Assembly (NCBI GenBank): GCA_030512335.1
Contig: JAULSU010000003.1
Coordinates: forward strand, 434,001 to 498,000
DNA length: 64,000 nt
Direction: 5' to 3'
Origin: Immersiella caudata
Lineage: Eukaryota > Ascomycota > Sordariomycetes > Sordariales > Lasiosphaeriaceae
Shown one piece after another: positions 43,190 through 53,123 of the stretch (positions are counted from its first letter, which is position 1; each line of letters starts with the position of its first letter). A model generated the notes under the pieces. That model did no database searches and was not told the DNA's origin. It was given only the letters and a program-made list of their open reading frames with translations. The position numbers and the translations under genes are program-made.

Positions 43190-44164
43190 ATGATATCCAG
43201 TCCGCTCCTCGCATTCATGCTAATGTTGGGCAAGTCTGCATTCAGTCAAGGTAGGTCCTACATCTGAAGGGCCTGAGATAGGAGCTAACCATTTGAACTG
43301 CCAGAACCAACCCGAACATGCGCGGCCTCCTGCTCTCTTCACGGCGAGCTCATGGTGATGAGTTGGCGACCCTCAAAGACGGCCAACGTCGACAGAAATG
43401 GGATCACCCACTCTTTTGACCCGTCCAAGACAGGGACAGTCTATTTCATCACAATAATCAACACCGTGGAGAACAAGACCTCTGTCACCACATCGAATAA
43501 AGGAGTCTGGGCCGGCTATACGCCCCCACTCACCGACCCCGACGGCACGCTTGTCAATCTGCACACTTACACGTTCAAGGGCCAAGAAAGGACAGCAACC
43601 GTCACCTACCCAACTCCTTTCCTTGAGTGGCCAGATAGCTACGGCGTCGAACGTTTCTCGGACGACTCGGGAGATTGCATCGATCCCGACAGACCTTCTA
43701 ATATCACTGTCAATGTTACCGTTAATCCACAGCCATCTGAAAGGTTTCTTATCGACCCGGATGATCCTTTGGGATGGGCTTACACTCTTGCGCCCGGCAT
43801 CAGCGGTGGTAGCGCACTACGATCAAACTTGCACTGGATGCCCGACCCGACTTCAGCTCCTCACGCCGAAGTTACTTCTTGTAATGCCAGTCACAATTAC
43901 GCGTTCGACTTCTTTGCTTACTTTCAGGGGTCGTGGAAAGTTGTGGCTGTACCCTCAACCATATTGGAGGGTGAAGATGGCGGCAAAGTCACAGCGGGTG
44001 CAACAAGTGGATCGAAGGAGACCCAGAAACCTTCGTCTCTGACAGAAGTGCCCGGCGACTTTGCAACGATAACTCCTGGTTCAAGCTCGGCAACGCTTAG
44101 GGACAGGCCTGGCGTCCATGCTCTCCTCGGATTAGCGATAGCAGCTGTTGTTTTGGGCGGATAG
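43190..44164 (+). CDS. GPI-anchored glycoprotein, unknown family
   Basis: A 306-residue protein in two exons: 43190-43250 and 43305-44164 (GTAGGT donor, GCCAG acceptor, GCTAAC branch). Exon 1 encodes just the signal peptide (MISSPLLAFMLMLGKSAFSQ). The mature domain begins TRTCAASCSLHGEL and is beta-rich, with sequons (NKT, NIT, NVT, NAS). A Ser/Thr-rich stalk (SLTEVPGDFATITPGSSSA) leads to a C-terminal hydrophobic tail (ALLGLAIAAVVLGG) that ends at the stop. This is the classic pattern for a GPI attachment signal. It is probably bound to plasma membrane or cell wall. No enzymatic motif is recognised. Confidence 0.78.
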
Positions 44165-44499
44165 GGACGAATCATGGATACCGTACCTGTATAAAGTTGC
44201 TTCAAATTCCATTGATACGAAGCTGAGAAATACCACCAGCGTGAACTAGGCAGCCAAGCCTCTTCCTTGACTCGGACGATTTCTGAACGGCTGAGAATGG
44301 CAGTTTTCCAGCTCCCTTATCCTCGTGGACAGTCGTGCAACAGGCAGCAACGCGCCACAGCGGGCCGATGTTCCGGGAACGCTGCACCTTTCGGGTATAA
44401 GTCAGTCAAAGCGTCCCTCCACCCTTCCTCGCGACAAACACAACACAAAACCACCTCATCCATCAAACCCACCTCTCAAAACTGTCCATATCCACGAAG
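44165..44499. other. Intergenic, promoter of F-box gene
   Basis: About 335 bp. The last 80 bp before the ATG at 44500 are rich in C and A, as in many fungal 5' leaders. No other feature. Confidence 0.5.
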
Positions 44500-45894
44500 A
44501 TGACCACCCTCACCCAACTCCCTACGGAGATCCTCCTCCAAATCTGCACCACCATCCGGTCTAACCGCCACTCTGCCGGTCACACCGACCTCTCCCGCCT
44601 CTCTCGCACCTGCCGTCGTCTTCTAGCTCTCGCCCAACCCCTCGTCTTCATGGCCCTCCACCGCAACGAAACATCCCGAACCACCCAACTCAAACTCGTC
44701 CGCACTCTCCGCTCCCGCCCCGACCTCGCCCAGCACGTCCGATACATCTCCATATCCAGCCCCTACTTCACCAACGACGAACCTGACTTGTCTCCATCCG
44801 AAATAGCCTACCTCACCACCCTCCTTCACTCCCTCAACCTCCCCCTTCCCAGTCACATTACCGACGTCGACTCCCTCCTCACCTCCCCCACATCCCGCCT
44901 CTTCATCGTCGAGCTCATCCTCCTCCACACCCCCAATTTAGTTACTCTCCACATCCCGCTTAACACCGAATGGGAGCTCCCCATCCTCTCCTCCCTAACT
45001 AACCAAAACCCCACTCCAATCCTCCTCCCAAACCTCCACACCCTCCACATCTCCCACTACTACATCTCCGGCGACCAATTCGACATCCCCTTCCACTGCC
45101 TCCTCTCCCTCTGCACCCTTGCGCCAAATATCGACGAATTATGGACCTACAACCCCGGTTCAGACTGGGGTGTTAACGCAAAGTCGTACCCGTTCACGAA
45201 ATTAAAAATGTTGGAATTCGACGAGGTATGCGGAATAAACGAAGAGCTGCTACGTAAAATGGTAGAATCTGCACCAGAGCTGGAAGTCTTCGGGCTGGTT
45301 TGGAATCCCACAGGGGATGCGTATAATTGGTCTGGGGAGGGTACGGCGGCGGATGTGTGGAAGGCGTTGGGGCTGAGGAGGGAGACGTTGAGGGAGGTGA
45401 GGGTTGATATTTTGCGGGAGGAGGAACTGGAGGTGGGGAAGTTGGGGTGGTGGTCGTTGGAGGGATTTAGGAAGTTGGAGGTTTTGAAGGTGGGGGAGTT
45501 GGCGTTGGAGGTGTTGAGGGAGGCGTGGAGGGAGAGGGGACGGGTTGAGGGGAGGGTTGGTGATGAAGGGTTTGTGAGGGGGTTGTTGCCGAGGGGGATT
45601 AGAGAGGTTACGCTGTGGGAAGCTGATGGGGGGTTGGTGGGAGGGATGAAGGGGCTTGCGGAGGCTGTGGAGCAGGGGGGGTATCCGGATTTGAAGAGGG
45701 TGGTGGTTGCGCCGCCGGAGTTGGTGTCGGATCGGTGGTTTGAAGGGTGGGCTGGTCAGAGCGAGTGGGTGAGGGCGAGTGCACATTTGCAGAGGGCGTT
45801 TGCGAGGAGTGGTGTTGTGTTTGAGGTCCAGACTGAACGTGTGTACGGCGTCAGGGGTCCGTCATGGGAAGCTTGGACAAACGGTCAGCCCTGA
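44500..45894 (+). CDS. F-box protein
   Basis: A 464-residue protein in a single exon. The N-terminal F-box is LTQLPTEILLQICTTI...LSRLSRTCRRLLALAQPLVF (residues about 4-51), the Skp1-binding module of SCF ubiquitin ligases. The rest has leucine-rich-like segments (LLPNLHTLHISHYYIS; FTKLKMLEFDEVCG; LREVRVDIL) that would bind a substrate. The target is unknown. The 5' half is extremely C-rich on the coding strand and the 3' half extremely G-rich, with a switch near 45280. In the line starting 44821 there are 32 C and 4 G per 60 bases; in the line starting 45481, 2 C and 35 G. Translation stays open and sensible across the switch. Confidence 0.85.
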   Translation: MTTLTQLPTEILLQICTTIRSNRHSAGHTDLSRLSRTCRRLLALAQPLVFMALHRNETSRTTQLKLVRTLRSRPDLAQHVRYISISSPYFTNDEPDLSPSEIAYLTTLLHSLNLPLPSHITDVDSLLTSPTSRLFIVELILLHTPNLVTLHIPLNTEWELPILSSLTNQNPTPILLPNLHTLHISHYYISGDQFDIPFHCLLSLCTLAPNIDELWTYNPGSDWGVNAKSYPFTKLKMLEFDEVCGINEELLRKMVESAPELEVFGLVWNPTGDAYNWSGEGTAADVWKALGLRRETLREVRVDILREEELEVGKLGWWSLEGFRKLEVLKVGELALEVLREAWRERGRVEGRVGDEGFVRGLLPRGIREVTLWEADGGLVGGMKGLAEAVEQGGYPDLKRVVVAPPELVSDRWFEGWAGQSEWVRASAHLQRAFARSGVVFEVQTERVYGVRGPSWEAWTNGQP

Positions 45895-46135
45895 GTGGTT
45901 CGGAGCACGAACACACTTCCCAAAGCAGCCACCTTATTTATGATTGGGTACGCTGATTCCCATGTCGACAGCTTCTTGAGATCAGTTACCCCGCTCGCCG
46001 TCCTCCTCATCCAAACCAAATTTGCTCGTTTTCCAAGTTCTTACTAGGCCCACATTGGAATCTTCGTAGCACCTTGGTGTTCAAAAAGAAAAGAAAAGAA
46101 AAAAAAAAAAGAAAAAAAAAAAGCAAAGGCTCAAC
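45895..46135. other. Intergenic with A-rich 5' leader
   Basis: A short promoter region ending in an A/G tract (46083-46122) directly before the ATG at 46136. Confidence 0.6.
46083..46122 (+). repeat. A-rich simple tract in 5' leader
   Basis: About 40 bp of almost only A with scattered G, ending 13 bp before the start codon of the surface-protein gene. It is probably transcribed as leader. Confidence 0.85.
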
Positions 46136-47155
46136 ATGTCGACGCACTCTTCTTGCTCCTTTTTCACCAGAATCGCCCGCATCGGCCCACTCACCACTGT
46201 CTTCACGCCGCCACCGGATTGCACAGGCAACCCGCGTTTCAACATCTACGCGGCGTCATCTCCCACGCCGCCCTACCAACTCCTCAACCAGGATACCGTC
46301 GGCGTGATGGACGTGCCCGAGTCGTGCGAGCCATCCAAGGTCCTCTCAATCAGAAGCGGGGGGCTGGGAAGGGCCTCATTCTACTCACCGGGGATATGCC
46401 CACACGGCTACTTCACAGCTAACAAGCCAGACTTTGATTGTCCTGCTGAATCTGAGACCCTCCAGCCGTCCGAGACGCTCATCCTCTGCTGTCGCAATGG
46501 CTGGTGGGTCGATCCCACGACCGTATTGGGAAGATGGGTCTGCACCACCACCTTTACGACGCCGAGCCTGGTGACGATTGCCTGGACGGTCAGTGGCCCC
46601 CGCATCACCGGGACCGTCACCCCCAGCCCGTCGCTTGCGCTTTGGGATGACCCGATCCAGATCATTGTCATGGGAAACGGCCAGTCCTCCCCTACCGGCC
46701 CAGGCTCCGCCGAATCAGGCTCGTCTCCCCCAGACTCGGGTCTATCCAAGGACGCCAAAATCGCCATCGGCGTCGCCGTTCCCATGGTAGTAATCGCTAT
46801 TGCCACCGCCATCGGCCTTTACGTCCTCTTTCGTCGACGTCTGGCCAAAAGACTTGCAGCAGGCGGGGTGGCACCTGTCCCGGAAGTTCTATTAGCCGGG
46901 AAACCTGAACTTGAAGATACAGCTGTGGGAAGAAGGAATGTTGAGGAGCCTGAACCTCGGCCTGGTCCACCCACTGGTGATAAGCCAGAACTCGATTCCA
47001 CAACACCTGCAGGACCACCAGTGTCGGAGCTATCGAACCGACCCTTGGAATACGAACTATCGGCTACTTCAGGGCCGCTGTTTGAATTGCCGCCGGGAAT
47101 TCCATCCGTGCCAGAGCTTGAAGGAGACGGGAGGTATAGGGGGAAACCGGCTTGA
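46136..47155 (+). CDS. Single-pass surface protein with PxxEL-type repeats in tail
   Basis: A 339-residue protein in a single exon. The ectodomain holds PPPDCTGNPRFNIYAASSP, YSPGICPHGYFTA and ILCCRNGWWV, a cysteine pattern that recurs in many ascomycete surface proteins (C-PxGY...CCxxGW/Y). It has no strong N-terminal signal peptide; the single helix (IAIGVAVPMVVIAIATAIGLYVLF) at about 206-230 would act as signal-anchor, followed by RRRLAKR. The cytoplasmic tail repeats a short PEL/SEL motif (KPELED, KPELDS, PVSELS, YELSAT, FELPPG, VPELEG). Extracellular N-terminus and cytoplasmic tail are inferred from charge. Function unknown. Confidence 0.75.
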   Translation: MSTHSSCSFFTRIARIGPLTTVFTPPPDCTGNPRFNIYAASSPTPPYQLLNQDTVGVMDVPESCEPSKVLSIRSGGLGRASFYSPGICPHGYFTANKPDFDCPAESETLQPSETLILCCRNGWWVDPTTVLGRWVCTTTFTTPSLVTIAWTVSGPRITGTVTPSPSLALWDDPIQIIVMGNGQSSPTGPGSAESGSSPPDSGLSKDAKIAIGVAVPMVVIAIATAIGLYVLFRRRLAKRLAAGGVAPVPEVLLAGKPELEDTAVGRRNVEEPEPRPGPPTGDKPELDSTTPAGPPVSELSNRPLEYELSATSGPLFELPPGIPSVPELEGDGRYRGKPA

Positions 47156-47437
47156 TGAGCCCGCCCAGAAAAGAAAAAAAAAAAGAACAATTAAGATGGT
47201 AGGGGGGCACCCGTCTCTGCTTCTACCTTGAGAACCCAGTTTTCCTTTCAAACGGGGATTAGCAGCTGAGCAGGGTTTCCTATTTCCTTGCCGGATCAGG
47301 GACAACCAACGTTGGAAGCTGGAATTAATTTTGGCAGAGTTGCATGAAGTTATCCTGTCGTTGCCTCAATGGCGACTTAAGTTCTACCTAGTAGGTAGCT
47401 GAAAGACCGAAGCAGTCCGCAGTAATTGTATCGTCCA
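47156..47437. other. Convergent 3' region
   Basis: About 280 bp between the ends of two convergent genes. It includes a short A tract at 47173-47183. Nothing else seen. Confidence 0.6.
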
Positions 47438-48139
47438 TCACACGTTCATTCCCAACACCCCAAGCCCAACCATAACACCCCAAGCCGCAGGCACCCCTTT
47501 CGCAGCACCAGCAGTGATCGATGGACGACTCGGCGCGCCTCCAACTGCCCCGGTGGGTACCCCCGTTACATCCTCTTGAGCAACCCCCGTTGTCCTACTT
47601 CAGACTACCATCAGCAAAAACATCCAAAAAAAAAAAAAAAAAAAAAAAAAAGAAAAAAAAAGGAGACAAAAAGCTCACCTTACCGCCCCGGTGGGAACAG
47701 CCCCCGGACTCCCCCCCGTCGGCAGCTCCGTCGGCGTCCCATCACTCCCACTCCCACTTGCGCCTCCAGATCCCACACCACCCCCCGCCTGCCCACACGT
47801 CTGCTCCCAAAACTCGGGATTCACAAAATCCACCGCCTCGGCACACATCTCGGGAAAGAACATGATGCAATACGAATAATAACCCCTGACCACCTTATTC
47901 CCCGCCCCCATGGGCATCGTGTCGACGGCGTCGCAGGTCCCAACGCACCCGACGATCAGCTTGCTTCCCGTTCCGGCGCAGATGCATTCGGCGTAGGTAC
48001 GGTCTCGGTAGTTGCCGGGGCAGGAGTTGGCGGCGGTGTCGAGGCAGGAGTTGCATTCGGGGTAGGGGAGGGGGATGAAGATGTCGTTGAGAGCGGTGGC
48101 TGTGGAGGAGAGGAGGGCGAAGAGGTAGGTGGGTTTCAT
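47438..48139 (-). CDS. Cysteine-rich GPI-type secreted protein
   Basis: A 205-residue protein in two exons: 48139-47679 and 47594-47438. Signal peptide residues 1-16 (MKPTYLFALLSSTATA), then a domain with about ten cysteines (CNSCLDTAANSCPGNY; YAECICAGTGSK; GCVGTCDAV; YCIMFFPEMCAE; EQTCG), of CFEM-like size but without the CFEM pattern. A Gly/Ser/Thr/Pro linker follows, then in exon 2 a C-terminal hydrophobic tail (AAWGVMVGLGVLGMNV), a likely GPI signal. The 84-bp intron (GTGAGC donor, AAGTAG acceptor) contains 26 consecutive T plus 9 more. Reading through the intron would stop at once and lose the anchor. The sequence GVPTGAV in exon 2 echoes AVPTGAV at the end of exon 1. Confidence 0.75.
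47626..47661 (+). repeat. Poly-A/T tract inside intron
   Basis: 26 A, one G, 9 A on the plus strand (poly-T on the coding strand), within the intron of the cysteine-rich GPI-type protein gene. Confidence 0.9.
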
Positions 48140-48678
48140 TGTGGGAGTTTGTTAGGGTTTGGATTGTTAGGGTTTGGAGATGGAAGATGATTTACGTCTC
48201 CGGAGATGGAGGGTAAGACAACCTTGGAAGGCTTTTAAAAGATATTGGGTTTCGGTGTTGAGGTTCTGCTCGCGGTCGTGCCCCCCTTAAAACAAAGGAT
48301 GCACGCTATCGACGCCACCAGCCGCGAGATAGCCGATGACGGGACAACAGGGGTACCTAGTTTCTTTGGTGGTTAGGCGCCGAGTTCAGCAGAGTCTAGA
48401 CCGTCTGGGAGCAGCTAGACTTTACTAGTGCGTTTTGGCTTGGCACACAGGAGACTCAACCCCGGTTTGAGATTTCAGCTCTCAGCCGCTCCCCCCTGAA
48501 CCCCTGCGGAAAGGGCCCAACAGCAAACATTGAAGCCAGTAGCTTGTGCCGCAATCACAGATGGCCGTTCCCAATGAGGCACGTTTGATGTTTCAAGTTG
48601 GATGCCTGTTCTCTGCCTTCCAAGGCGGGACAATTGCTCCGGTATCTAACTCATCCAAGGGGACCGTACCCAACGTAT
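48140..48678. other. Intergenic, no supported gene
   Basis: About 540 bp upstream of the cysteine-rich protein and beyond the 3' end of the next HET gene. No feature recognised. Confidence 0.5.
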
Positions 48679-50985
48679 TCAAACAATATACACAGTGTGC
48701 TTACCGCTCGCCTCGTCGTAATGCCAGCTCTTCACTCTCTTATCATGCCCGGAAACCTCCCAATTCATATGATAATCGCTCCGCTTCTTATCAAGCGACA
48801 TCACCCCAATTCGTCGGAAACGACCAAACTCGGCGTCGACCAGTTGCACAAGTACGCAATACGAATGCATCCCGGCATCGTCTGCGCCCTCCTCCCCACT
48901 TCCATCCCACCACGGAATGTAAAAACACGGAAGTCGGCACAAATCCTCTTCAACATCAGACTTTGGGTCGAGTTCACAAAAGAGTCCGTCGAGGGACGCC
49001 ATGGCGAGATCGGTCCGAGCTTGGATGAAAAAATCCTGGTAGTCCCGCGGGTCCGGCTCGGGTCTGCTGTGCTGAGCGCAGAACTTGAGGGGCTTCACCC
49101 TCGCGCGCGATTCAGATTTGTGAAGCACAAGCTTAGCAGGTATGATGCGGCCGGTAACCCTTAGCTCGACCTGTGGTTCGGAAAACGGGCCAAAGAGGTC
49201 CTCAGTGATAGGTTCGTCTGTCCATGTATCCCGGTTTACCAAGACGGCAGGAGGGCGGTACCGTACGCAGCAGACATCGACTAGTATTGTATCAGAGGGG
49301 AATGGTCCTGCGCACGGGATGACAGGGTAGTCGGTTGAAGACCAGCAAAAGCTCGGCGCTCGGTATGGTTCCGATCTCTCGGAGGGCGAATCAAAGTAAG
49401 ATTGCAGTATGGCGGCTTGTTGGTCGGCGTCTACCTCCCAAAGCAGCTCCGCAGATAGGTATCGAAGCCACAGGCCGGCCACGTAGGTATCCGAGTCGCC
49501 CAGAAGAGCCTTGATCTGCCGTGAGACTCCACCCAGGGCTACCAACTTGTCTGATGCAAACGTCAGGTCGGCTCTGGTGTAAACCCTAACAATCCCGTTC
49601 CACTTTTCATAGACGGCTGAATTCTGAGGCGGACAATCTGCAGCGTGTGGCTCCGGTTCGGCAAAGCTCTCGCGATGCGTAGACGGACCGGGCTGCCAAT
49701 GTAGCGCTTTTATGTCAGAGTCGTCGATGTGACCGAAAGGAGTGCCCTCGGGGAAACGCAGTTCTGAAATGGATTCGCAACGCGCTTTCTCAGGGCACTC
49801 CCAGAAGACTTGGCGCCGGGTAAAATGTAAGTTGCGGCGGGAGAGGAGGCGCTCCTGCAGCACCCAAGCTCGGCGGTTTAGCGGCGAGTTGGAAACCTCG
49901 TTGCTCCAGAGGCTGTCGTCGACGGAAATGAAGGTGACCTGGGTTGGTGGTTCGTTTGCGCGGAGTGTTATAGGCAGATCGGTGGACAGCCAATCGAAAG
50001 CCCCTGGCTCTCTTGTCGCAAACATGGTTTCTGACGAGGATGCCCAGCTGGCCATGACGTTGCAGCTGGCGTTCGAATACACTCGGTGCATTTGGGCTGA
50101 CTCGTGGAGCCAGTCGCGGCCGCCGTCCCCTGACTGGATGATGCAGAGAGAGTCGATCCAAATGTACTCGATGCCGAGTTTCCTAGCGACGAGAATACAG
50201 TCTCGGAAGGACTGAGGGAGGGATTCCAGCGGAACTCCCTGCTCGAACTCGCCGAGGTTGTCCGTAGTGAGTTTGAGAATGCTACTAGATGTGCCCCAGC
50301 GGTGGCTTATGCTGGCGTAAGTTTGGCCGCGGCGCATGTTGGCGCCCCTTACAAGGGAGACTAGGTCACTCGAGGCTCTGCCGATATCCAAGAGCCTAGT
50401 TGGCCGCCAATCTCCCTCCTGATTTTGGCTTCGGCATACCGGGTGCTTCTCGTCGCATTCTCTGATCCAAGTCCGGATGGCGCTGAAGGTCTCTTCTGAG
50501 TCATTCCGGGTCGACTGTGGCGGGTAATGGTGGTACTTGTCGTGACTCGGAGTCACGATTTCGGTGCCGTCATCCTCGGAGCCGCAGCCTAGAGCGATAA
50601 GCCCAATCCTCTGCTCGGCAGCGATGACCGTGTCAATACCCAATTCCGAATATAGAGCTGAGCAGATGAAAACGAGTCCCAGGCTGATCCAGTAAGTCGT
50701 TTGAAGCCTGTGCGAGCAAACAAATAATGCGGTGAAGTGCCCCTCCAGCGGGAATGACACCCGCTGCTGCGTTTTCGCTGCTACCTCTCGCAGTCTGAGC
50801 TGGCCAACTGGGGAGAGCCCTTCAAAGAACTTTCGACATATGAAACACCGCTTGTCAACAGCGTCGATGTATCCAGCAACAGTGCGGTGGTGGTAACGAC
50901 AGGAGGTCCAGCCAGTGCCATGATTTGCGGAATTGGGCATGGGATCTTGTTGAAGCACCTCCTGGCACCTGGAACAGATCGCCAT
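48679..50985 (-). CDS. HET-domain protein with N-terminal Cys region
   Basis: A 768-residue protein in a single exon. It opens with ICSRCQEVLQQ and KRCFICRKFFEG, a pair of CxxC motifs that could bind zinc and are usual in this HET subclass. The HET core: YASISHRWGTSSSILKLT, PLESLPQSFRDCILVARKLG, IEYIWIDSLCIIQSGD, ESAQMHRVYSNASCNVMA, then NRRAWVLQERLLSRRNLHFT and VFWECPEKARCES. The C-terminus has YRAPSFCWSST and ends cleanly. The start at 50985 is the first ATG and leads directly into the Cys motif. It appears intact, is expected in the cytoplasm, and is a likely effector of non-self recognition. Confidence 0.88.
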   Translation of the reverse strand: MAICSRCQEVLQQDPMPNSANHGTGWTSCRYHHRTVAGYIDAVDKRCFICRKFFEGLSPVGQLRLREVAAKTQQRVSFPLEGHFTALFVCSHRLQTTYWISLGLVFICSALYSELGIDTVIAAEQRIGLIALGCGSEDDGTEIVTPSHDKYHHYPPQSTRNDSEETFSAIRTWIRECDEKHPVCRSQNQEGDWRPTRLLDIGRASSDLVSLVRGANMRRGQTYASISHRWGTSSSILKLTTDNLGEFEQGVPLESLPQSFRDCILVARKLGIEYIWIDSLCIIQSGDGGRDWLHESAQMHRVYSNASCNVMASWASSSETMFATREPGAFDWLSTDLPITLRANEPPTQVTFISVDDSLWSNEVSNSPLNRRAWVLQERLLSRRNLHFTRRQVFWECPEKARCESISELRFPEGTPFGHIDDSDIKALHWQPGPSTHRESFAEPEPHAADCPPQNSAVYEKWNGIVRVYTRADLTFASDKLVALGGVSRQIKALLGDSDTYVAGLWLRYLSAELLWEVDADQQAAILQSYFDSPSERSEPYRAPSFCWSSTDYPVIPCAGPFPSDTILVDVCCVRYRPPAVLVNRDTWTDEPITEDLFGPFSEPQVELRVTGRIIPAKLVLHKSESRARVKPLKFCAQHSRPEPDPRDYQDFFIQARTDLAMASLDGLFCELDPKSDVEEDLCRLPCFYIPWWDGSGEEGADDAGMHSYCVLVQLVDAEFGRFRRIGVMSLDKKRSDYHMNWEVSGHDKRVKSWHYDEASGKHTVYIV

Positions 50986-51562
50986 CGTGGCCGCGAAGGT
51001 TTCCGATCTTGGTGTTGCTTGGGGACGGGTAGAAGAGTGTCAAGGCGGTGAGGAGGACGTTGCTGGCTGAAGCGGATCTGCTTGAGGTGATACCCCGCCC
51101 CTGATTGACGCGCCCGTCCAATGGGCTGCGGACTTGAGCGCCATGATGGAAAATATCACAACACCGAGGAGCAGAGCGCGTCGAGAGAGGAAGTTCTCTT
51201 GTATCCTGTTACCAATATGCGTCCCAAAGCTGTGAACCGTCGGCTCGTGACCGAATTTCAGTTGAGAGTTGCCGAACCTGGGAAGTTTGCCACCGGTCCG
51301 CAGCCTTCCATGCCTAGGAGAACGAATTCGGAAGTCGAGCATTGTGAAAATCCGCCAATTGCCAAGAGCAAAGTAGCTGAGTCTTGAATAGAACAACTTC
51401 ATTGCAATTTTGAGTTGTGGAGAACCAGCCGGAGATTTCCCTGGAGGGCATGGAACAACAAGGATCCTGCGACTTCGTTCCGCGCACATGAGTTGCGTTA
51501 GGTACACCCCGCTGGCGTGATATCAACGGTTAGTTGCATAACCAAGGAAGCATCGCAGCCCA
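50986..51562. other. Intergenic, no supported gene
   Basis: About 580 bp upstream of the HET gene and the decayed DUF7708 gene. No supported coding region. Confidence 0.5.
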
Positions 51563-53077
51563 ATGAACGATCTCAAAATCGTGGGGCTTGGCAGGGGTTC
51601 AAGCCAATCGCCTCGGTCAGTGCCCCAGCTGAGGTGTCCACTGCACACTGGGGTGGGTTCGGGCAGGTCCCGCACGCCGTTCCTTCCCAGAGCCGACGGT
51701 CTGGGCGGCCACAGCAATGGCGTTCAACCTGCGGGCCAACATGACACTTTTCACCCGGCCTGGAATCCAAACGACGCAGCCGTTCGTCGCTTCCCCAAAC
51801 CCGCTCTGGTGACCCACAAAAACGCTTTTTCCGAACGTGTTATCAGCGCGTGGAGGGCATACACCAAGACCTTCATCGCAATCCAAATGGCCACCGCCAA
51901 GAATGTCGATATGTCGGCCGTCTTGCGAAGTAGCACTGAGAGGGACGTAGCCTAGGGAGCCCTTGGACTCTTCGCTGGCCAGTCTGCCGCCGGGAAATGC
52001 GCCACCTCTCGATTCGTTGACACGCTCCATCATTACCGTGGCGCCTTCGACGTGCTCCGTCAGACCGACTTCAGCTTTCTAACCCTCATTTGGGGAGGGA
52101 TGAAGCTTATTCTTATTGTATGGCGTCTTCCCGCTCAAATGTGCGCGTTGACAGCCAGCTAACGGCGTCGAATTAGATGGCCAAAATCGCGGGGAGTTGC
52201 TGACGAAATTACGGATAGTCTGGTTGATATCGGGATGGCCCTCTCCCGCGTCCAGATGCTGGTGAAACTGTATCCAACAGCAAGAATGGTCTAGCTTACG
52301 GCGAAGCTGTACGCTACCGTCACCGAGTTTCTCGAGGAAGTTGTCCTGCTGTTCCAACGGAGTGTTGTTCGCCAGATCCTGTCGTCACTTGTTCAGCCAT
52401 TCTAAGAGAAGTTTGGGCGGGTTATACATTGTATCCGTGACCATCATCCACCCTTCAACGAGGGTTTCATCGCCGATGAGAGCGTCATCGAAATCGACGG
52501 CATCTACGACGTCCACCCGTCTCTCACGACCACGGATGCTCTGCAACACGTCCTGATGCTTTGCAGGACGTTCCCCCCCCCCCCCCCCCCTAACCATTCG
52601 GGCACTCCTATGGAACTCGGTGTGGCGAGAGACCCGCTACGCCATAATCGGCGTCAGCATCCGACAGCTCACACGCACGGTGCAGCAGGTCGCCGAGACG
52701 CTTTCGCAACGACTACTCCTGGACGGCGAGACCACCCCGACGGACAAAGAATCCTGGCTTGCTGGCGTTCGTCGTTGGATGGACCACAAAGTAGCACCCG
52801 ACAACGTCCGGGAGCAAATCCAACGACACCTCGACATGATTGACCTTAGCTTGCCGGAGGACGCACGTAAAAGCCTCGGGCGGCACGTCAAACTCCTTGT
52901 GTTCCGCATTGACTCGGACAAGTTCGGCACGCTCGGGGGTGGAAAGAGACAATATTGAGCGATGCGGAGCTCATTGTCAGAAGTATCTTGGACGGCATCA
53001 CGAGAGGCTTTGACCTCGTGGCTGAAGTGTTGCTTGAAGGAGGCGAGGAGACTCTAATTCTGGATAGTACCTACTGA
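51563..53077 (+). pseudogene. Decayed DUF7708-type (fungal STAND/NLR-associated) gene
   Basis: One frame reads through NAFSERVISAWRAYTKTFIA, FLTLIWGGMKLILIV, ITDSLVDIGMALSRVQMLVKLYP and LYATVTEFLEEVVLLFQRS. This is the helical pattern I associate with DUF7708, an N-terminal region found in fungal STAND/NLR-like and other defence-type proteins. Four in-frame stops interrupt it: TAG 51953, TAA 52160, TAG 52292, TAA 52403. After a run of 18 C (52573-52590) the coding-like sequence continues in the next frame (TRYAIIGVSIRQLTRTVQQV, LAGVRRWMDHKVAPDNV) to 52955. It then shifts back near a G5 run to end at 53077. Two shifts at homopolymers and four stops make a functional product unlikely. Nothing resembling a NACHT/NB-ARC domain follows. 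The family name is from memory of the pattern. Confidence 0.55.
52573..52590 (+). repeat. Poly-C tract (18 C) at a frameshift
   Basis: Uninterrupted C run within the DUF7708-type pseudogene, exactly where the coding-like frame changes by one base. It is a typical slippage or assembly-error site. Confidence 0.9.
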
Positions 53078-53123
53078 AGCTGAGAATACAATATGCTTCA
53101 ACCCAGCTTACTTCCCATCCGCG

